This document shows, piece by piece, positions 9,715 to 18,636 of a stretch of DNA of 64,000 bases (the stretch's first letter is position 1; each line of letters begins with the position of its first letter). This DNA comes from Candidatus Pantoea bituminis. GTDB lineage: Bacteria; Pseudomonadota; Gammaproteobacteria; Enterobacterales; Enterobacteriaceae. The translations under genes were made by a program, and so were the position numbers. The notes under the pieces were generated by a model. That model did not search any database and had not been told where the DNA came from. It saw nothing but the letters and a program-made list of their open reading frames with translations. The stretch is taken from the NCBI RefSeq assembly GCF_018842675.1, contig NZ_JAGTWO010000004.1, forward strand, positions 3,534,001 through 3,598,000, written 5' to 3'.

Positions 9715-10194
9715 TTAGCGCGCGGTATGCTCAGGAATCATCATTAATCCATTCTCTTTTAACCGGCCCAGTACTACCGATGTTTTAACGTGTGAAACGC
9801 TTTGATGTCCGGCGACTAACTGGCTGATTAGTGCCCCCAGCGAGGGCAGATCAGAGACGGCTACTTTCAACAGATAATCGGCATCGCCCGTGGTTTTATA
9901 CGCATCAACAATTGCATCTTCCTGCTCCACCATACGGTGAAAGCTCTCTACATATTCTGCCGTATGGTTAATCAGGCGAACTTCTATCAATCCCACCATA
10001 CCTAGACCAATCGCGTCGGGCGAAAGCCGCGCATGATAGCCAAGAATCAAATTGGCCTGTTCGAGATTAATACGGCGGCGGGAACATTGAGACGCAGAAA
10101 GACCCACCAAGTCACTCAATTCCTGATTAGTCAGTCGGCCATTAGCTTGCAATAAAGTCAGTATTTTAAGGTCGTAATCGTCTACATGCGTCAT
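9715..10194 (-). CDS. Lrp/AsnC-family transcriptional regulator
   Basis: A 159-residue feast/famine regulator. Residues 5-60 form the winged helix-turn-helix (LLQANGRLTNQELSDLVGLS then SQCSRRRINLEQ). Residues 68-150 form the RAM ligand-binding domain (GLIEVRLINH, YKTTGDADYLLKVAVSD). Such proteins form octamers that sense amino acids. It sits in the same orientation upstream of the YitT-like gene and downstream of dnaB, with about 130 bp to each side, replacing alr relative to E. coli. Its effector is unknown; an amino acid exported or imported by the membrane protein would be the simplest idea. Confidence 0.92.
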   Translation of the reverse strand: MTHVDDYDLKILTLLQANGRLTNQELSDLVGLSASQCSRRRINLEQANLILGYHARLSPDAIGLGMVGLIEVRLINHTAEYVESFHRMVEQEDAIVDAYKTTGDADYLLKVAVSDLPSLGALISQLVAGHQSVSHVKTSVVLGRLKENGLMMIPEHTAR

Positions 10195-10283
10195 TCTGAT
10201 TCCAGAGCGTTATAAGCGTCGCTTTGTTACAGATAACCCGATCACTGGTGAGGTTGTCCAACACTATTTTCTGATGGCAGGCC

Positions 10284-10308
10284 TGACATGCACAGAACGT
10301 GCATGTCA
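10284..10308. repeat. Perfect 10-bp hairpin downstream of dnaB
   Basis: TGACATGCAC and GTGCATGTCA flank the loop AGAAC, fifteen bases past the dnaB stop. There is no T run on the minus strand, so it may act as a Rho-independent stop only weakly, as an RNA-stabilising end, or as a protein site. Confidence 0.5.
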
Positions 10309-10322
10309 GCACAAAGAAAGGC

Positions 10323-11729
10323 TTATTCGTCGTCGTATTGCGGGCCTGCGTAGTTATCGAAACGCGACCATTGTCCATTAAAGGTCAAACGGACCGTGCC
10401 GATTGGGCCGTTACGCTGTTTACCCAAAATGATCTCAGCAATCCCTTTGAGGTCGCTGTTTTCGTGATAAACCTCATCGCGATAGATAAACATAATTAAG
10501 TCCGCATCCTGCTCGATCGATCCTGACTCACGCAAATCCGAGTTGACCGGACGTTTATCGGCACGCTGCTCCAGCGAGCGGTTAAGCTGCGAAAGCGCCA
10601 CCACCGGCACGTTTAACTCTTTGGCCAACGCCTTGAGGGAGCGCGAAATCTCAGCAATTTCCAGCGTACGGTTGTCAGACAGCGACGGCACGCGCATCAG
10701 CTGAAGATAGTCGATCATGATCATGCTCAACCCGCCGTTTTCACGAAAGATACGGCGCGCGCGTGAACGGACTTCTGTTGGCGTTAGCCCGGAAGAATCA
10801 TCGATATACATGTTCTTCTTCTCCAGCAAAATGCCCATGGTGCCGGAGATACGCGCCCAATCCTCATCATCGAGTTGGCCGGTACGAATACGGGTTTGGT
10901 CCACGCGTGAAAGCGACGCCAGCATACGCATCATGATCTGCTCGCTGGGCATCTCCAGACTGAAAATCAGCACCGGTTTATCATGCAGCATCGCGGCGTT
11001 TTCACACAGGTTCATGGCGAACGTGGTTTTACCCATCGAAGGACGGGCCGCGACAATAATCAGATCCGATCCCTGCAAGCCTGCGGTCTTTTTGTTGAGA
11101 TCCTGATAACCGGTATCGACACCGGTAACGCCGTCGTGTGGTGTTTGATATAGCGATTCGATACGCGAGACGGTCGATTCAAGGATTTGCTCAATGTTTT
11201 TCGGGCCATCATCCTTGTTGGCGCGCGCTTCAGCAATTTTGAAGACGTTGGATTCCGCAAAATCCAGCAGCTCTTCGCTGTTTCTGCCTTGCGGATCGTA
11301 ACCCGCATCCGCAATTTGATTGGCGACCGAAATCATTTCACGAACAATGGCACGTTCACGCACGATATCGGCGTAAGCACCAATGTTTGCTGCACTTGGC
11401 GTGTTTTTCGCTAATTCGGCTAAATACGCAAAGCCGCCTGCCATTTCCAGTTCGCCACGGGTTTCCAGCGATTCTGAAAGGGTGATCAGGTCAATGGGTT
11501 GGCTCTCTTCCAGCAAACGCTGCATTTCTGAAAAAATCAGACGATGCGAACGGTTGAAGAAATCGTTGGCGACGACACGCTCTGAAACGTTATCCCAGCG
11601 TTCGTTGTCCAGCATTAACCCACCGAGCACCGATTGCTCCGCTTCCAGCGAATGCGGGGGCATTTTCACGCCAGCCAGCTGACGATCATGCGTTTCGTTC
11701 GATTTGTTGGTGGGTTTATTTCCTGCCAT
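10323..11729 (-). CDS. dnaB: Replicative DNA helicase DnaB
   Basis: The hexameric 5'-3' helicase that unwinds the replication fork and binds primase and DnaC. The 468-residue protein has the N-terminal helical domain (about 20-130, PPHSLEAEQSVLGGLMLDNERW) and a RecA-like C-terminal ATPase with Walker A ARPSMGKTTF. The Walker B region is MIMIDYLQLM, and LRESGSIEQDADLIMFIYRDE follows. I start it at MAGNKPTNK, which matches the E. coli N-terminus. It is divergent from qor, with about 95 bp shared. Confidence 0.99.
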   Translation of the reverse strand: MAGNKPTNKSNETHDRQLAGVKMPPHSLEAEQSVLGGLMLDNERWDNVSERVVANDFFNRSHRLIFSEMQRLLEESQPIDLITLSESLETRGELEMAGGFAYLAELAKNTPSAANIGAYADIVRERAIVREMISVANQIADAGYDPQGRNSEELLDFAESNVFKIAEARANKDDGPKNIEQILESTVSRIESLYQTPHDGVTGVDTGYQDLNKKTAGLQGSDLIIVAARPSMGKTTFAMNLCENAAMLHDKPVLIFSLEMPSEQIMMRMLASLSRVDQTRIRTGQLDDEDWARISGTMGILLEKKNMYIDDSSGLTPTEVRSRARRIFRENGGLSMIMIDYLQLMRVPSLSDNRTLEIAEISRSLKALAKELNVPVVALSQLNRSLEQRADKRPVNSDLRESGSIEQDADLIMFIYRDEVYHENSDLKGIAEIILGKQRNGPIGTVRLTFNGQWSRFDNYAGPQYDDE

Positions 11730-11824
11730 AGTGAATGCAATACCGATCTTCTGTGGGGACGCGCCAGTATACCTTGTTGTCGCGCGCGCCTCACCCTCAT
11801 GATGAAACAATCACAGGAGTAAGA

Positions 11825-12808
11825 ATGGCAAAGCGTATTCAATTCAATGCACACGGCGGCCCTGACGTTCTGCAGTGGATCGACTTTGAACCTGCCGATC
11901 CCGCTGAGAATGAAATACAGGTTGAGAACAAAGCCATCGGCATTAACTACATTGATACCTACGTGCGCAGTGGACTCTATCCAGTAGGCAATTTCCCGTC
12001 AGGTTTAGGTACCGAAGCGGCCGGCGTAGTAAAGCGCATCGGTAAAAATGTGACTCGCTTTACGCCTGGCGATCGCGTGGTTTATTGTCAGGCGGCATTA
12101 GGCGCATACAGCGAACTGCATAACGTGGCGGAAGATCGATTGATGTTGCTTCCCGATGCAATCAGCTTTGAGCAAGGCGCAGCCAGCTTTTTAAAGGGCT
12201 TAACCGTGCAATATCTCCTTCGTCAAACCTACAAAGTTAAACCTGACGAAATTTTCCTGTTTCACGCCGCCGCAGGCGGTGTTGGCCTGATTGCCTGCCA
12301 GTGGGCAAAAGCGTTAGGTGCCCATTTGATTGGCACTGTGGGTTCAGCAGATAAAGCGCAGTTGGCTAAAAATTCCGGTGCATGGGCCACAATTAATTAT
12401 CGCGAAGAAAATATTGCACAACGCGTAAGTGAGTTAACCGAGGGTAAAAAAGTTGCCGTGGCTTATGACTCGGTAGGTAAAGATACCTGGGAAGCCTCTT
12501 TAGATTCACTGCGTCGACAGGGTTTATTAGTGAGTTTTGGTAATTCGTCTGGTCCAGTGACCGGAATCGACTTGGGTATTTTGAACAAGAAAGGGTCGCT
12601 GTTTGTTACCCGACCTTCGCTGTTTGGCTACATCACTAATCGTGAAGAGCTGGAAATTGCCAGTGCTGAGCTGTTCTCGCTCTTAGCCAGCGGGGCCATA
12701 AAAGTTGATGTGCCGGAGCAGCAAAAATTTGCGCTTAAAGATGCCAGCCAGGCACATAAAACCCTGGAAAGTCGAGCGACTCACGGTTCAAGCCTTTTGA
12801 TTCCTTAA
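11825..12808 (+). CDS. qor: Quinone oxidoreductase, NADPH-dependent
   Basis: A 327-residue zinc-free medium-chain oxidoreductase (zeta-crystallin-like), identical in length to E. coli Qor. Motifs: ENKAIGINYIDTYVRSGLYP, LGTEAAGVV, and the nucleotide-binding HAAAGGVGLIACQWAKALGA; zinc-ligand cysteines are absent, as expected. The ATG at 11825 is preceded by CAGGAGTAAGA. It has its own terminator. Qor reduces quinones one electron at a time using NADPH; its physiological role in enterobacteria is uncertain. Confidence 0.96.
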   Translation: MAKRIQFNAHGGPDVLQWIDFEPADPAENEIQVENKAIGINYIDTYVRSGLYPVGNFPSGLGTEAAGVVKRIGKNVTRFTPGDRVVYCQAALGAYSELHNVAEDRLMLLPDAISFEQGAASFLKGLTVQYLLRQTYKVKPDEIFLFHAAAGGVGLIACQWAKALGAHLIGTVGSADKAQLAKNSGAWATINYREENIAQRVSELTEGKKVAVAYDSVGKDTWEASLDSLRRQGLLVSFGNSSGPVTGIDLGILNKKGSLFVTRPSLFGYITNREELEIASAELFSLLASGAIKVDVPEQQKFALKDASQAHKTLESRATHGSSLLIP

Positions 12809-12812
12809 ATGC

Positions 12813-12842
12813 AAAAAGGGCTTCTCTTAGGAAGCCCTTTTT
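12813..12842. terminator. Intrinsic terminator of qor
   Basis: A 12-bp perfect stem AAAAAGGGCTTC/GAAGCCCTTTTT with a six-base loop follows the qor stop codon by four bases; it is symmetrical and may work both ways. Confidence 0.9.
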
Positions 12843-12993
12843 GTCTTTTTTATCGTTCGCGCTGGTGTAGGGACAGCGGCGATGAATGCGTTTTGACTCA
12901 ACGAGAGTAATCCTGACAGAAAACATAAGTAAAAAATATGTTTAATTGCCGAATTGTTCTAAGCAATTTCTGAGTCTGTGATCGCACCCGCAT

Positions 12994-13260
12994 TTAGCGC
13001 CAACTATTACGATCTAACCGATTGATTTTGCGTTTAAGCCTGGCAAGAGAATGCGACTCTTTGTGAGCAAAAAAGGTACGGTATAGCCACACCGACGCCA
13101 CCGCTAACACTAGCCACGGCAACAGTTTGATAACAAGAGCAAACAACCCACCGACAAACATCACCATGGTTGCAACCACCAATGCGGCAATAACGCCAAG
13201 CAATGAAACACCGGTTACTAGCAGCATCAGGAAGAACCCTAATACAAATAAAATTTCCAT
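12994..13260 (-). CDS. pspG: Phage shock protein G
   Basis: An 88-residue inner-membrane protein of the Psp envelope-stress response. The first 60 residues (EILFVLGFF, LVTGVSLLGVIAALVVAT, FALVIKLLPWLVLAVASVW) are two to three membrane segments closely matching E. coli PspG (80 residues), followed by a basic tail. It stands alone, between qor and dusA as in E. coli, with AAAGAGG upstream of the ATG. A sigma-54-type promoter lies just upstream, as expected for PspF control. Confidence 0.92.
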   Translation of the reverse strand: MEILFVLGFFLMLLVTGVSLLGVIAALVVATMVMFVGGLFALVIKLLPWLVLAVASVWLYRTFFAHKESHSLARLKRKINRLDRNSWR

Positions 13261-13295
13261 GTTAGCGCCTCTTTAATAAGCTAATACTGAGCTCT

Positions 13296-13311
13296 TACAA
13301 GAAATGTGCCA
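13296..13311 (-). promoter_or_regulatory. Sigma-54 promoter of pspG
   Basis: On the minus strand TGGCAC-ATTTC-TTGTA matches the -24/-12 consensus TGGCAC-N5-TTGCA except for T in place of C in the -12 element. It sits about 36 bp upstream of the pspG start, suiting PspF-dependent transcription. Confidence 0.75.
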
Positions 13312-13390
13312 ACGTATAATTGCCTGAATTATAAGAAAAGAGCGGCATAACTGAATTTCAGCATTAGCGAAAATCATCATTTTTTGGCGT

Positions 13391-13418
13391 AAAAAAACCA
13401 GCCTTTGCAGGCTGGCTT
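13391..13418 (-). terminator. Intrinsic terminator of dusA
   Basis: Minus-strand reading gives CCAGCC, a short loop, GGCTGG and then seven T residues, starting about 18 bases past the dusA stop. Confidence 0.85.
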
Positions 13419-13435
13419 CGTTAAGCTTCGTTAAT

Positions 13436-14431
13436 TTAGGCTTCTTGAGGAATTTTGTCCGCCACCAACGTTAACGCTGCTTCCAGCACACGTACATCCG
13501 CGCCAGGTTTATGCGCATTTTCACTTAAATAACGACGCCACTGACGCGCGCCCGGGATCCCCTGAAACAGGCCCAGCATATGACGCGTCACATGGCCGAG
13601 GTAGGTGCCTTTGCTCAACTCCGCTTCAATATAAGGATACATCGAGCGCACAACCGCCACTGGATCGATAACAGACGTTTCACGATTAAATAATTCACGA
13701 TCAACCTGCGTCAGAATACCCGGGTTTTGATAAGCCTCGCGGCCCATCATCACACCATCCAGATGTTGTAGATGCAGTTTCGCTTCTTCCAACGTTTTAA
13801 CGCCACCATTAACTGCCAACGTTAGATGCGGAAAGTCACGTTTGAGCTGGTAAACACGTGGATAATCCAACGGTGGAATTTCACGGTTTTCTTTTGGGCT
13901 TAACCCGGAAAGCCAGGCTTTACGCGCATGGATAATAAAGGTATCGCATCCACCACGCTCTGCTACTGTGCCAACAAAATGGGTCAGGAATTCATAGCTA
14001 TCCTGCTCATCAATCCCGATTCGGGTTTTTACCGTTACCGGGATGCTGACGACATCCCGCATGGCTTTGATAGCGTCCGCCACTAAATCGGCTTCTGCCA
14101 TCAGGCATGCACCGAAGCGACCATTTTGTACGCGGTCAGATGGACAGCCTACGTTCAGGTTAATTTCATCGTAACCGCGCTCTTCTGCCAGCTTAGCGCA
14201 CTGCGCCAATGCCGTGGGGTCGCTACCGCCAAGCTGTAGCGCAACCGGATGTTCCTCTTCACTATATGCAAGGTAATCACCTTTACCGTGAATGATTGCG
14301 CCCGTGGTAACCATTTCGGTATAGAGCAGCGTGTCGCCGGTGAGCTGGCGATGAAAATAGCGACAGTGACGATCGGTCCAGTCGAGCATAGGTGCAATGG
14401 AAAAACGTTGCGAAGAGAAGGTATCGGTCAT
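13436..14431 (-). CDS. dusA: tRNA-dihydrouridine synthase A
   Basis: An FMN-dependent enzyme that reduces U20/U20a in the D-loop of tRNAs with NADPH. The 331 residues form a TIM barrel (start [20 protein letters not shown]) with the catalytic Cys in [22 protein letters not shown]. The phosphate-binding end is VNGGVKT...[13 protein letters not shown], and a C-terminal helical domain follows. Length equals the E. coli protein. It is separated from the downstream pspG by its own terminator. Confidence 0.97.
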   Translation of the reverse strand: MTDTFSSQRFSIAPMLDWTDRHCRYFHRQLTGDTLLYTEMVTTGAIIHGKGDYLAYSEEEHPVALQLGGSDPTALAQCAKLAEERGYDEINLNVGCPSDRVQNGRFGACLMAEADLVADAIKAMRDVVSIPVTVKTRIGIDEQDSYEFLTHFVGTVAERGGCDTFIIHARKAWLSGLSPKENREIPPLDYPRVYQLKRDFPHLTLAVNGGVKTLEEAKLHLQHLDGVMMGREAYQNPGILTQVDRELFNRETSVIDPVAVVRSMYPYIEAELSKGTYLGHVTRHMLGLFQGIPGARQWRRYLSENAHKPGADVRVLEAALTLVADKIPQEA

Positions 14432-14486
14432 GAAGCGCAGAGAATCCGGTGGTTATGAGTGATGATATTCTGTGCAAGAATACCAC

Positions 14487-14517
14487 AAGGGTGGGCGACA
14501 TTGCATCGCCCACCCTT
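14487..14517. terminator. Hairpin between dusA and the TraF-like gene
   Basis: A 12-bp perfect stem AAGGGTGGGCGA/TCGCCCACCCTT lies 18 bases past the stop of the TraF-like gene. T residues are few on either side, so it is a probable but not ideal terminator. Confidence 0.7.
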
Positions 14518-14535
14518 TTCTATCCATGCAGATCG

Positions 14536-15786
14536 TTAGAAATTGAACCCGAGCTGCATCATTGCGCCCCAGGTATTATTGGCACCTGCTGTACCTGCAA
14601 GATCTACATGCACCGCGTTATTAAATGGCGATAAGCCGAAACCGGCGGTAATAACGTTTTCATCATTAGAACGCATATCTGCTCGATAGCCGGCACGCAG
14701 CTGCAACCAGTCTAACACCCGATATTCACCACCGACCGCAGCATATTGATTACTGCCCTCTGATTTGAAGCGCTTGGTTTCAGTTAAATCCACATCGCCG
14801 GTTAAGGTAAATGGACCTTTATCCCAGGCAAGACCTGTGGTTACCAGCGGGCGAATTTGGTAAGTATCGCGGTAGCCGTTGACCTCTTTTGTATCAAGAT
14901 CGCGTGAAATCAGGTTTTGTCCAGTCAAGCCAAAGGTCCAGTTTTCAGCAAAGGTTGTGGCTAAGCCTGCATCAACGTTGAAGCCGGTATCAGAGCTACG
15001 ATAACGTGAGCTGTTGATATCGCTTTTGTCGTAGTTGTAGAGACTATCGGTGTAGTTATAAAGCCAGGTTTTCTGAATCTTAGGTGTAACCCCGATTGAA
15101 ACAGGTTGGCCGGCAATCGTGAACTCATGCGCCACGGAAATACCGTAATCGGTAATCAGCGCCGCCAGGCCATTGGCGCTGGAACGCAAATTGTCCTCAT
15201 CGCCAGGCACTGGGATGACGGAACCATTGGCAACACCTTGTAAGTAATCAATATCACTCTGCGCTACGTTGGCCTGCACATGGACAGTTCCGTAGGCTTT
15301 GGTTATGAAAGCGAAAGGCAGGGTTTCATTAGGAATGGTCACGGCGACAGCCACACCCGCACGGCCATCCGCTTTGTTGCCCTTTAAATCGCTCAGTTGA
15401 TTTGCTACATCACCCGTTGCCGCCCGTAATTCAGGGTAGCCACGTAAATAGTCGGCAAAAGTCAGATTATTAATAACGTCCTGATAGCGATCAACGGTAT
15501 CGGAAATATCATCGACTTTGTCAATTAGCTTGTCGTTATCAGTGATTTGCACACCCGCTGAAGGGAAAATAATGCTGACTTTATCTTCAGGGTTGGCGCG
15601 CGTCATCAACGCCGGGTTTGCCAGCACGGCAGAGCCATAGGTTGATGAAGCGACGCCGGTTCCACCCATGGCATCATTGCGTGCGTCATACCATGTCCCT
15701 GCCGCCATGGCGGAAGAAGAAATAAACAGTGCACTTAACATCACCGGGTAAGCCAGCGCTGAGCGCTGAACGAATTTTTTCACCAT
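14536..15786 (-). CDS. TraF-like outer-membrane beta-barrel protein
   Basis: About 416 residues with a signal peptide (basic start, hydrophobic core YPVMLSALFISSSA, cut after AMA). A repetitive beta-strand-rich body ends in a terminal Phe (MMQLGFNF), the usual signal for outer-membrane barrel insertion. The N-terminal mature region (ARNDAMGGTGVASSTYGSAVLANPALM) is typical of the family annotated as conjugal transfer TraF, related to FadL/PorV-like barrels. No conjugation genes are nearby, so a role in conjugation is unlikely; uptake of hydrophobic compounds or surface assembly is possible. I start at the Met 14 codons inside the longest frame because it opens the signal peptide. Confidence 0.75.
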   Translation of the reverse strand: MVKKFVQRSALAYPVMLSALFISSSAMAAGTWYDARNDAMGGTGVASSTYGSAVLANPALMTRANPEDKVSIIFPSAGVQITDNDKLIDKVDDISDTVDRYQDVINNLTFADYLRGYPELRAATGDVANQLSDLKGNKADGRAGVAVAVTIPNETLPFAFITKAYGTVHVQANVAQSDIDYLQGVANGSVIPVPGDEDNLRSSANGLAALITDYGISVAHEFTIAGQPVSIGVTPKIQKTWLYNYTDSLYNYDKSDINSSRYRSSDTGFNVDAGLATTFAENWTFGLTGQNLISRDLDTKEVNGYRDTYQIRPLVTTGLAWDKGPFTLTGDVDLTETKRFKSEGSNQYAAVGGEYRVLDWLQLRAGYRADMRSNDENVITAGFGLSPFNNAVHVDLAGTAGANNTWGAMMQLGFNF

Positions 15787-16226
15787 CTGCCTGTCATCAC
15801 CTGTAAAAAGTGCCGTCGAATCATTCAACGACTGAATAGGTTGTTAGCGCTATTGTGAACGTCAGCTAACACGTTATTGCTGTGAATTCGAAGGAAACAG
15901 TGTCTCAATTCAACGGATTGGATGTTTTTGTATCAGATTAGCGTTGTTATTGTTCAAGTTGGTGCAAAAAGAAAGGTGCAAGACCAGCCATTCCTTAAAT
16001 ACTTTTGAACATTAATACTTAACTCAGTGAGATGCAAAGCGAAATGGCGGAAAAATCCTCAACCTGTTGAAATAGGTTGGATCTGTTTAAGCGAGGCTTC
16101 AGCACTTAACTGAAATTTTAACGCGTAGAAAGTGACGTAAATGCCTGTTTTTCACGCCCGGTGCAACGCCTGCGTGAACAAAATTTGTGTGATAAAATAA
16201 CATCACTTATTTAGCGGAGAATTTTC
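15787..16226. other. Intergenic region between the TraF-like gene and zur
   Basis: This 440-bp interval serves divergent transcription of the TraF-like gene (left) and zur (right). It is AT-rich. Just before zur lies GTGATAAAATAACATCAC, a short imperfect palindrome that could include the zur promoter or an operator. I see no gene, RNA or repeat in it. Confidence 0.5.
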
Positions 16227-16748
16227 ATGTCGACGATGACGTCAGAGCAAATTATGTCCCAGGCGGAAAAACTGTGCCTGCAGCGCGGTGTTCGTCTGAC
16301 TACGCAGCGTGCAGAAGTATTACGTTTGATGGCTGAGCTGCCAGGTTCAATCAGCGCCTACGATTTGCTGGATCAGTTACGCGTAAGTGAGCCGCAGGCT
16401 AAACCTCCTACCGTATATCGCGCGTTGGATTTTTTGCTTGAGCAGGGTTTTATTCATCGTGTTGAATCCAACAACAGCTACGTGATGTGCCACCATTTTG
16501 ATGCACCTGCGCATACGTCTGTTATGCTGGTATGCGATCGCTGTGCGGCGGTTATTGAAAAACATGCACAGGGCGTAGAAAACATCATTGGTTCGCTGGC
16601 CACGGATGCACATTTCGCTCTACGTCATAGCGTCATTGAGGCGCACGGTTTATGTGAGAAATGCGTTGCGGTTGAAGCTTGTACACACCATGAGAGCTGT
16701 GAACACGATCATCACGTTGACGTGAAAAAGCGTGGGAAGAAGGGATAG
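16227..16748 (+). CDS. zur: Zinc uptake regulator Zur (Fur family)
   Basis: A 173-residue Fur-family repressor that, when loaded with zinc, shuts off zinc import genes. The N-terminal winged helix carries TPTVYRALDFLLEQGF-type recognition sequence (KPPTVYRALDFLLEQGF). The C-terminal dimerisation domain has metal-binding CDRC and CEKC pairs and His-rich stretches (CHHFDAPAHT, CTHHESCEHDHH). It matches E. coli Zur (171 residues) in length and sequence. Start preceded by GCGGAGAATTTTC. Confidence 0.97.
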   Translation: MSTMTSEQIMSQAEKLCLQRGVRLTTQRAEVLRLMAELPGSISAYDLLDQLRVSEPQAKPPTVYRALDFLLEQGFIHRVESNNSYVMCHHFDAPAHTSVMLVCDRCAAVIEKHAQGVENIIGSLATDAHFALRHSVIEAHGLCEKCVAVEACTHHESCEHDHHVDVKKRGKKG

Positions 16749-16819
16749 TTGGCACATCCTTGTGCCTGTCCGGTATGAGCGTACCGGTGGGTAGGAGCAT
16801 CGTCCTTAAACTGTCTTAA

Positions 16820-17032
16820 TTACCAGCGATAATCTTTGTTATGGCCTTCCCAGTCTGTGACTTCTTTCTCCGCCTCATCCTTAGCGTAGCCATAACGTTC
16901 CTGGATTTTACCAACAAGCTGATCGCGTTTACCTTCAACGACTTGCATATCGTCGTCTGTCAGCTTGCCCCATTTTTCTTTGATTTTGCCTTTGAACTGC
17001 TTCCAGTTACCACTCGCTTCGTCGTGATTCAT
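16820..17032 (-). CDS. yjbJ: CsbD-family stress protein YjbJ
   Basis: A 70-residue hydrophilic, charged protein of the CsbD/UPF0337 family (NWKQFKGKIKEKWGKLTDDD, KIQERYGYAKDEAEKEV). E. coli YjbJ is abundant and induced in stationary phase or osmotic stress; its molecular role is unknown. The start follows GGAGG. It lies between convergent zur and dinF as in E. coli. Confidence 0.93.
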   Translation of the reverse strand: MNHDEASGNWKQFKGKIKEKWGKLTDDDMQVVEGKRDQLVGKIQERYGYAKDEAEKEVTDWEGHNKDYRW

Positions 17033-17205
17033 AGCAGACCTCCGGTCATCCTTCAGGTTTCAACTTATATCTCGCCATGCAAGATAATATCGATATAAAG
17101 CGCTACTCATTTGCGCTATTGAAAGTTAATTATAGTAGAGGATTTTAGATCTGCTGGAACATTACAGAATATTCTGTAGAGCGCGGTTCTGTACCACACC
17201 CTATT

Positions 17206-18528
17206 TTAAGCGGTAAACCAGCTGTTGTTTTGCCAGTGACGCCGCCATATCCACCATAACGACAGGCCGCGCAAGGCAAGAAACACCATGACTGCCAGCC
17301 ATAAAGCGTGGTTACCCAACCACGGTAAAGTCAGTAAGGTAATGAAGTAGCCTAACGCCGCAATCGCCATACTGTTACGCATTTCACGACCACGCGTTGC
17401 ACCAATGAACATTCCGTCTAGCAAATAACACCAAACACCGACTATCGGCATAATGATTTGCCAGATTAGATAGCGATCTGCCATTTGCCGTAGCGCGTCG
17501 ATTGAAGTGAGCATAGAAACGATATGCGTGCCAAACAGGATGTAAATCAAGGAGAAGAAAAGTGCGACCAGGAAAGCTTGCCGACAGGCGGCGCGCCAGA
17601 CGCGCAGCAATTTAGCGCCATCTTTAGCACCATGCGCTTCGCCTGCAAAGGCTTCTACGGCGTAGGCGAATCCGTCAAGCGCATAAGCGGTGAATGTGAT
17701 GAACATCAGCAATACCGCATTGACTGCGACTACATTGGGCCCAATACGGGCACCTAACAGGGTCAGCGAGGCAAAACAGAGTTGCAGCATGAGCGAACGC
17801 AGCATGATATCGCGGTTAAGTCGTAACAGTCGGCGCATATCCCCGCGCCAACTCTGTTTGAGCAACGCCATATTGATACCCCGCAGTTTCAACACGCGCC
17901 ATACCATGGCTAATCCCACCGCCAGGGTGACATATTCTGCCAATGCGGTTGCGGTTGCCGCCCCAGCGACACCCCAATGCAAATCAAGCACCAGCCACAG
18001 GTCGAGCAAAATATTGACCAGATTACCCACTACCAGCAGGATCACCGGCGCTCGCGCATATTGCACACCCAGCAACCAGCCCAGGATCACCAGATTCGCC
18101 AGCATCGCGGGGGCGCTAAGCCAGCGAATATGGATAAACAGCGTTGCCTGCTCCAGCACTTGTGGATTACCGCCAATCATACGCGTGGCAAGCTGGCTGA
18201 CAGGGTCGCGTAAGAAAATGAAAATTACGCCGGCGACAAGCGCCATCATTAATGGCTGAGTCAGGGCACGTGCCAGCGCAGCTTTATCATTCGCACCGAA
18301 TGCTTGTGCCGTTAAACCGGTGGTGCTCATACGCAGGAAAAGCAGCAGCATAAACAGGAAGCTAGTGATAGTGGTGCCTACAGCGACGCCGCCGAGGTAA
18401 ACAGGACTATCAAGGTGGCCAATAACAGCGGTATCGACCAATCCCAGCAGCGGGACGGTGATATTAGAAAGGATCATCGGCAGCGCAAGCCGCCAAAGAT
18501 TTTTATCAGTTGCAGTCAAAAAACGCAT
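17206..18528 (-). CDS. dinF: MATE-family efflux protein DinF
   Basis: A 440-residue multidrug and toxic compound extrusion protein with about twelve membrane segments (for example LWRLALPMILSNITVPLLGLVDTAVIGHLDSP). It is strongly similar to E. coli DinF, including the conserved end LRGLSLWWIWRRHWQ. It is the last gene of the dgkA-lexA-dinF block, about 108 bp after lexA, and is expected to be SOS-induced together with lexA. I prefer ATG at 18528 over a TTG two codons upstream. Confidence 0.96.
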   Translation of the reverse strand: MRFLTATDKNLWRLALPMILSNITVPLLGLVDTAVIGHLDSPVYLGGVAVGTTITSFLFMLLLFLRMSTTGLTAQAFGANDKAALARALTQPLMMALVAGVIFIFLRDPVSQLATRMIGGNPQVLEQATLFIHIRWLSAPAMLANLVILGWLLGVQYARAPVILLVVGNLVNILLDLWLVLDLHWGVAGAATATALAEYVTLAVGLAMVWRVLKLRGINMALLKQSWRGDMRRLLRLNRDIMLRSLMLQLCFASLTLLGARIGPNVVAVNAVLLMFITFTAYALDGFAYAVEAFAGEAHGAKDGAKLLRVWRAACRQAFLVALFFSLIYILFGTHIVSMLTSIDALRQMADRYLIWQIIMPIVGVWCYLLDGMFIGATRGREMRNSMAIAALGYFITLLTLPWLGNHALWLAVMVFLALRGLSLWWIWRRHWQNNSWFTA

Positions 18529-18636
18529 TCGCAAATCCGTGCTCAGCGCCGCTGCATCAGCAGGTAAGACAGCAGCGGCTAAATTTGGGCAGACAGAATA
18601 GCATCAGACTGGCGAACAAAAGCGACTATAGGAAGA

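Noticed and set aside
14536..15786. Evidence of a conjugative element from the TraF-like gene
   Set aside because: No relaxase, pilin or type IV secretion genes lie in the window, and the family also contains chromosomal outer-membrane barrels.
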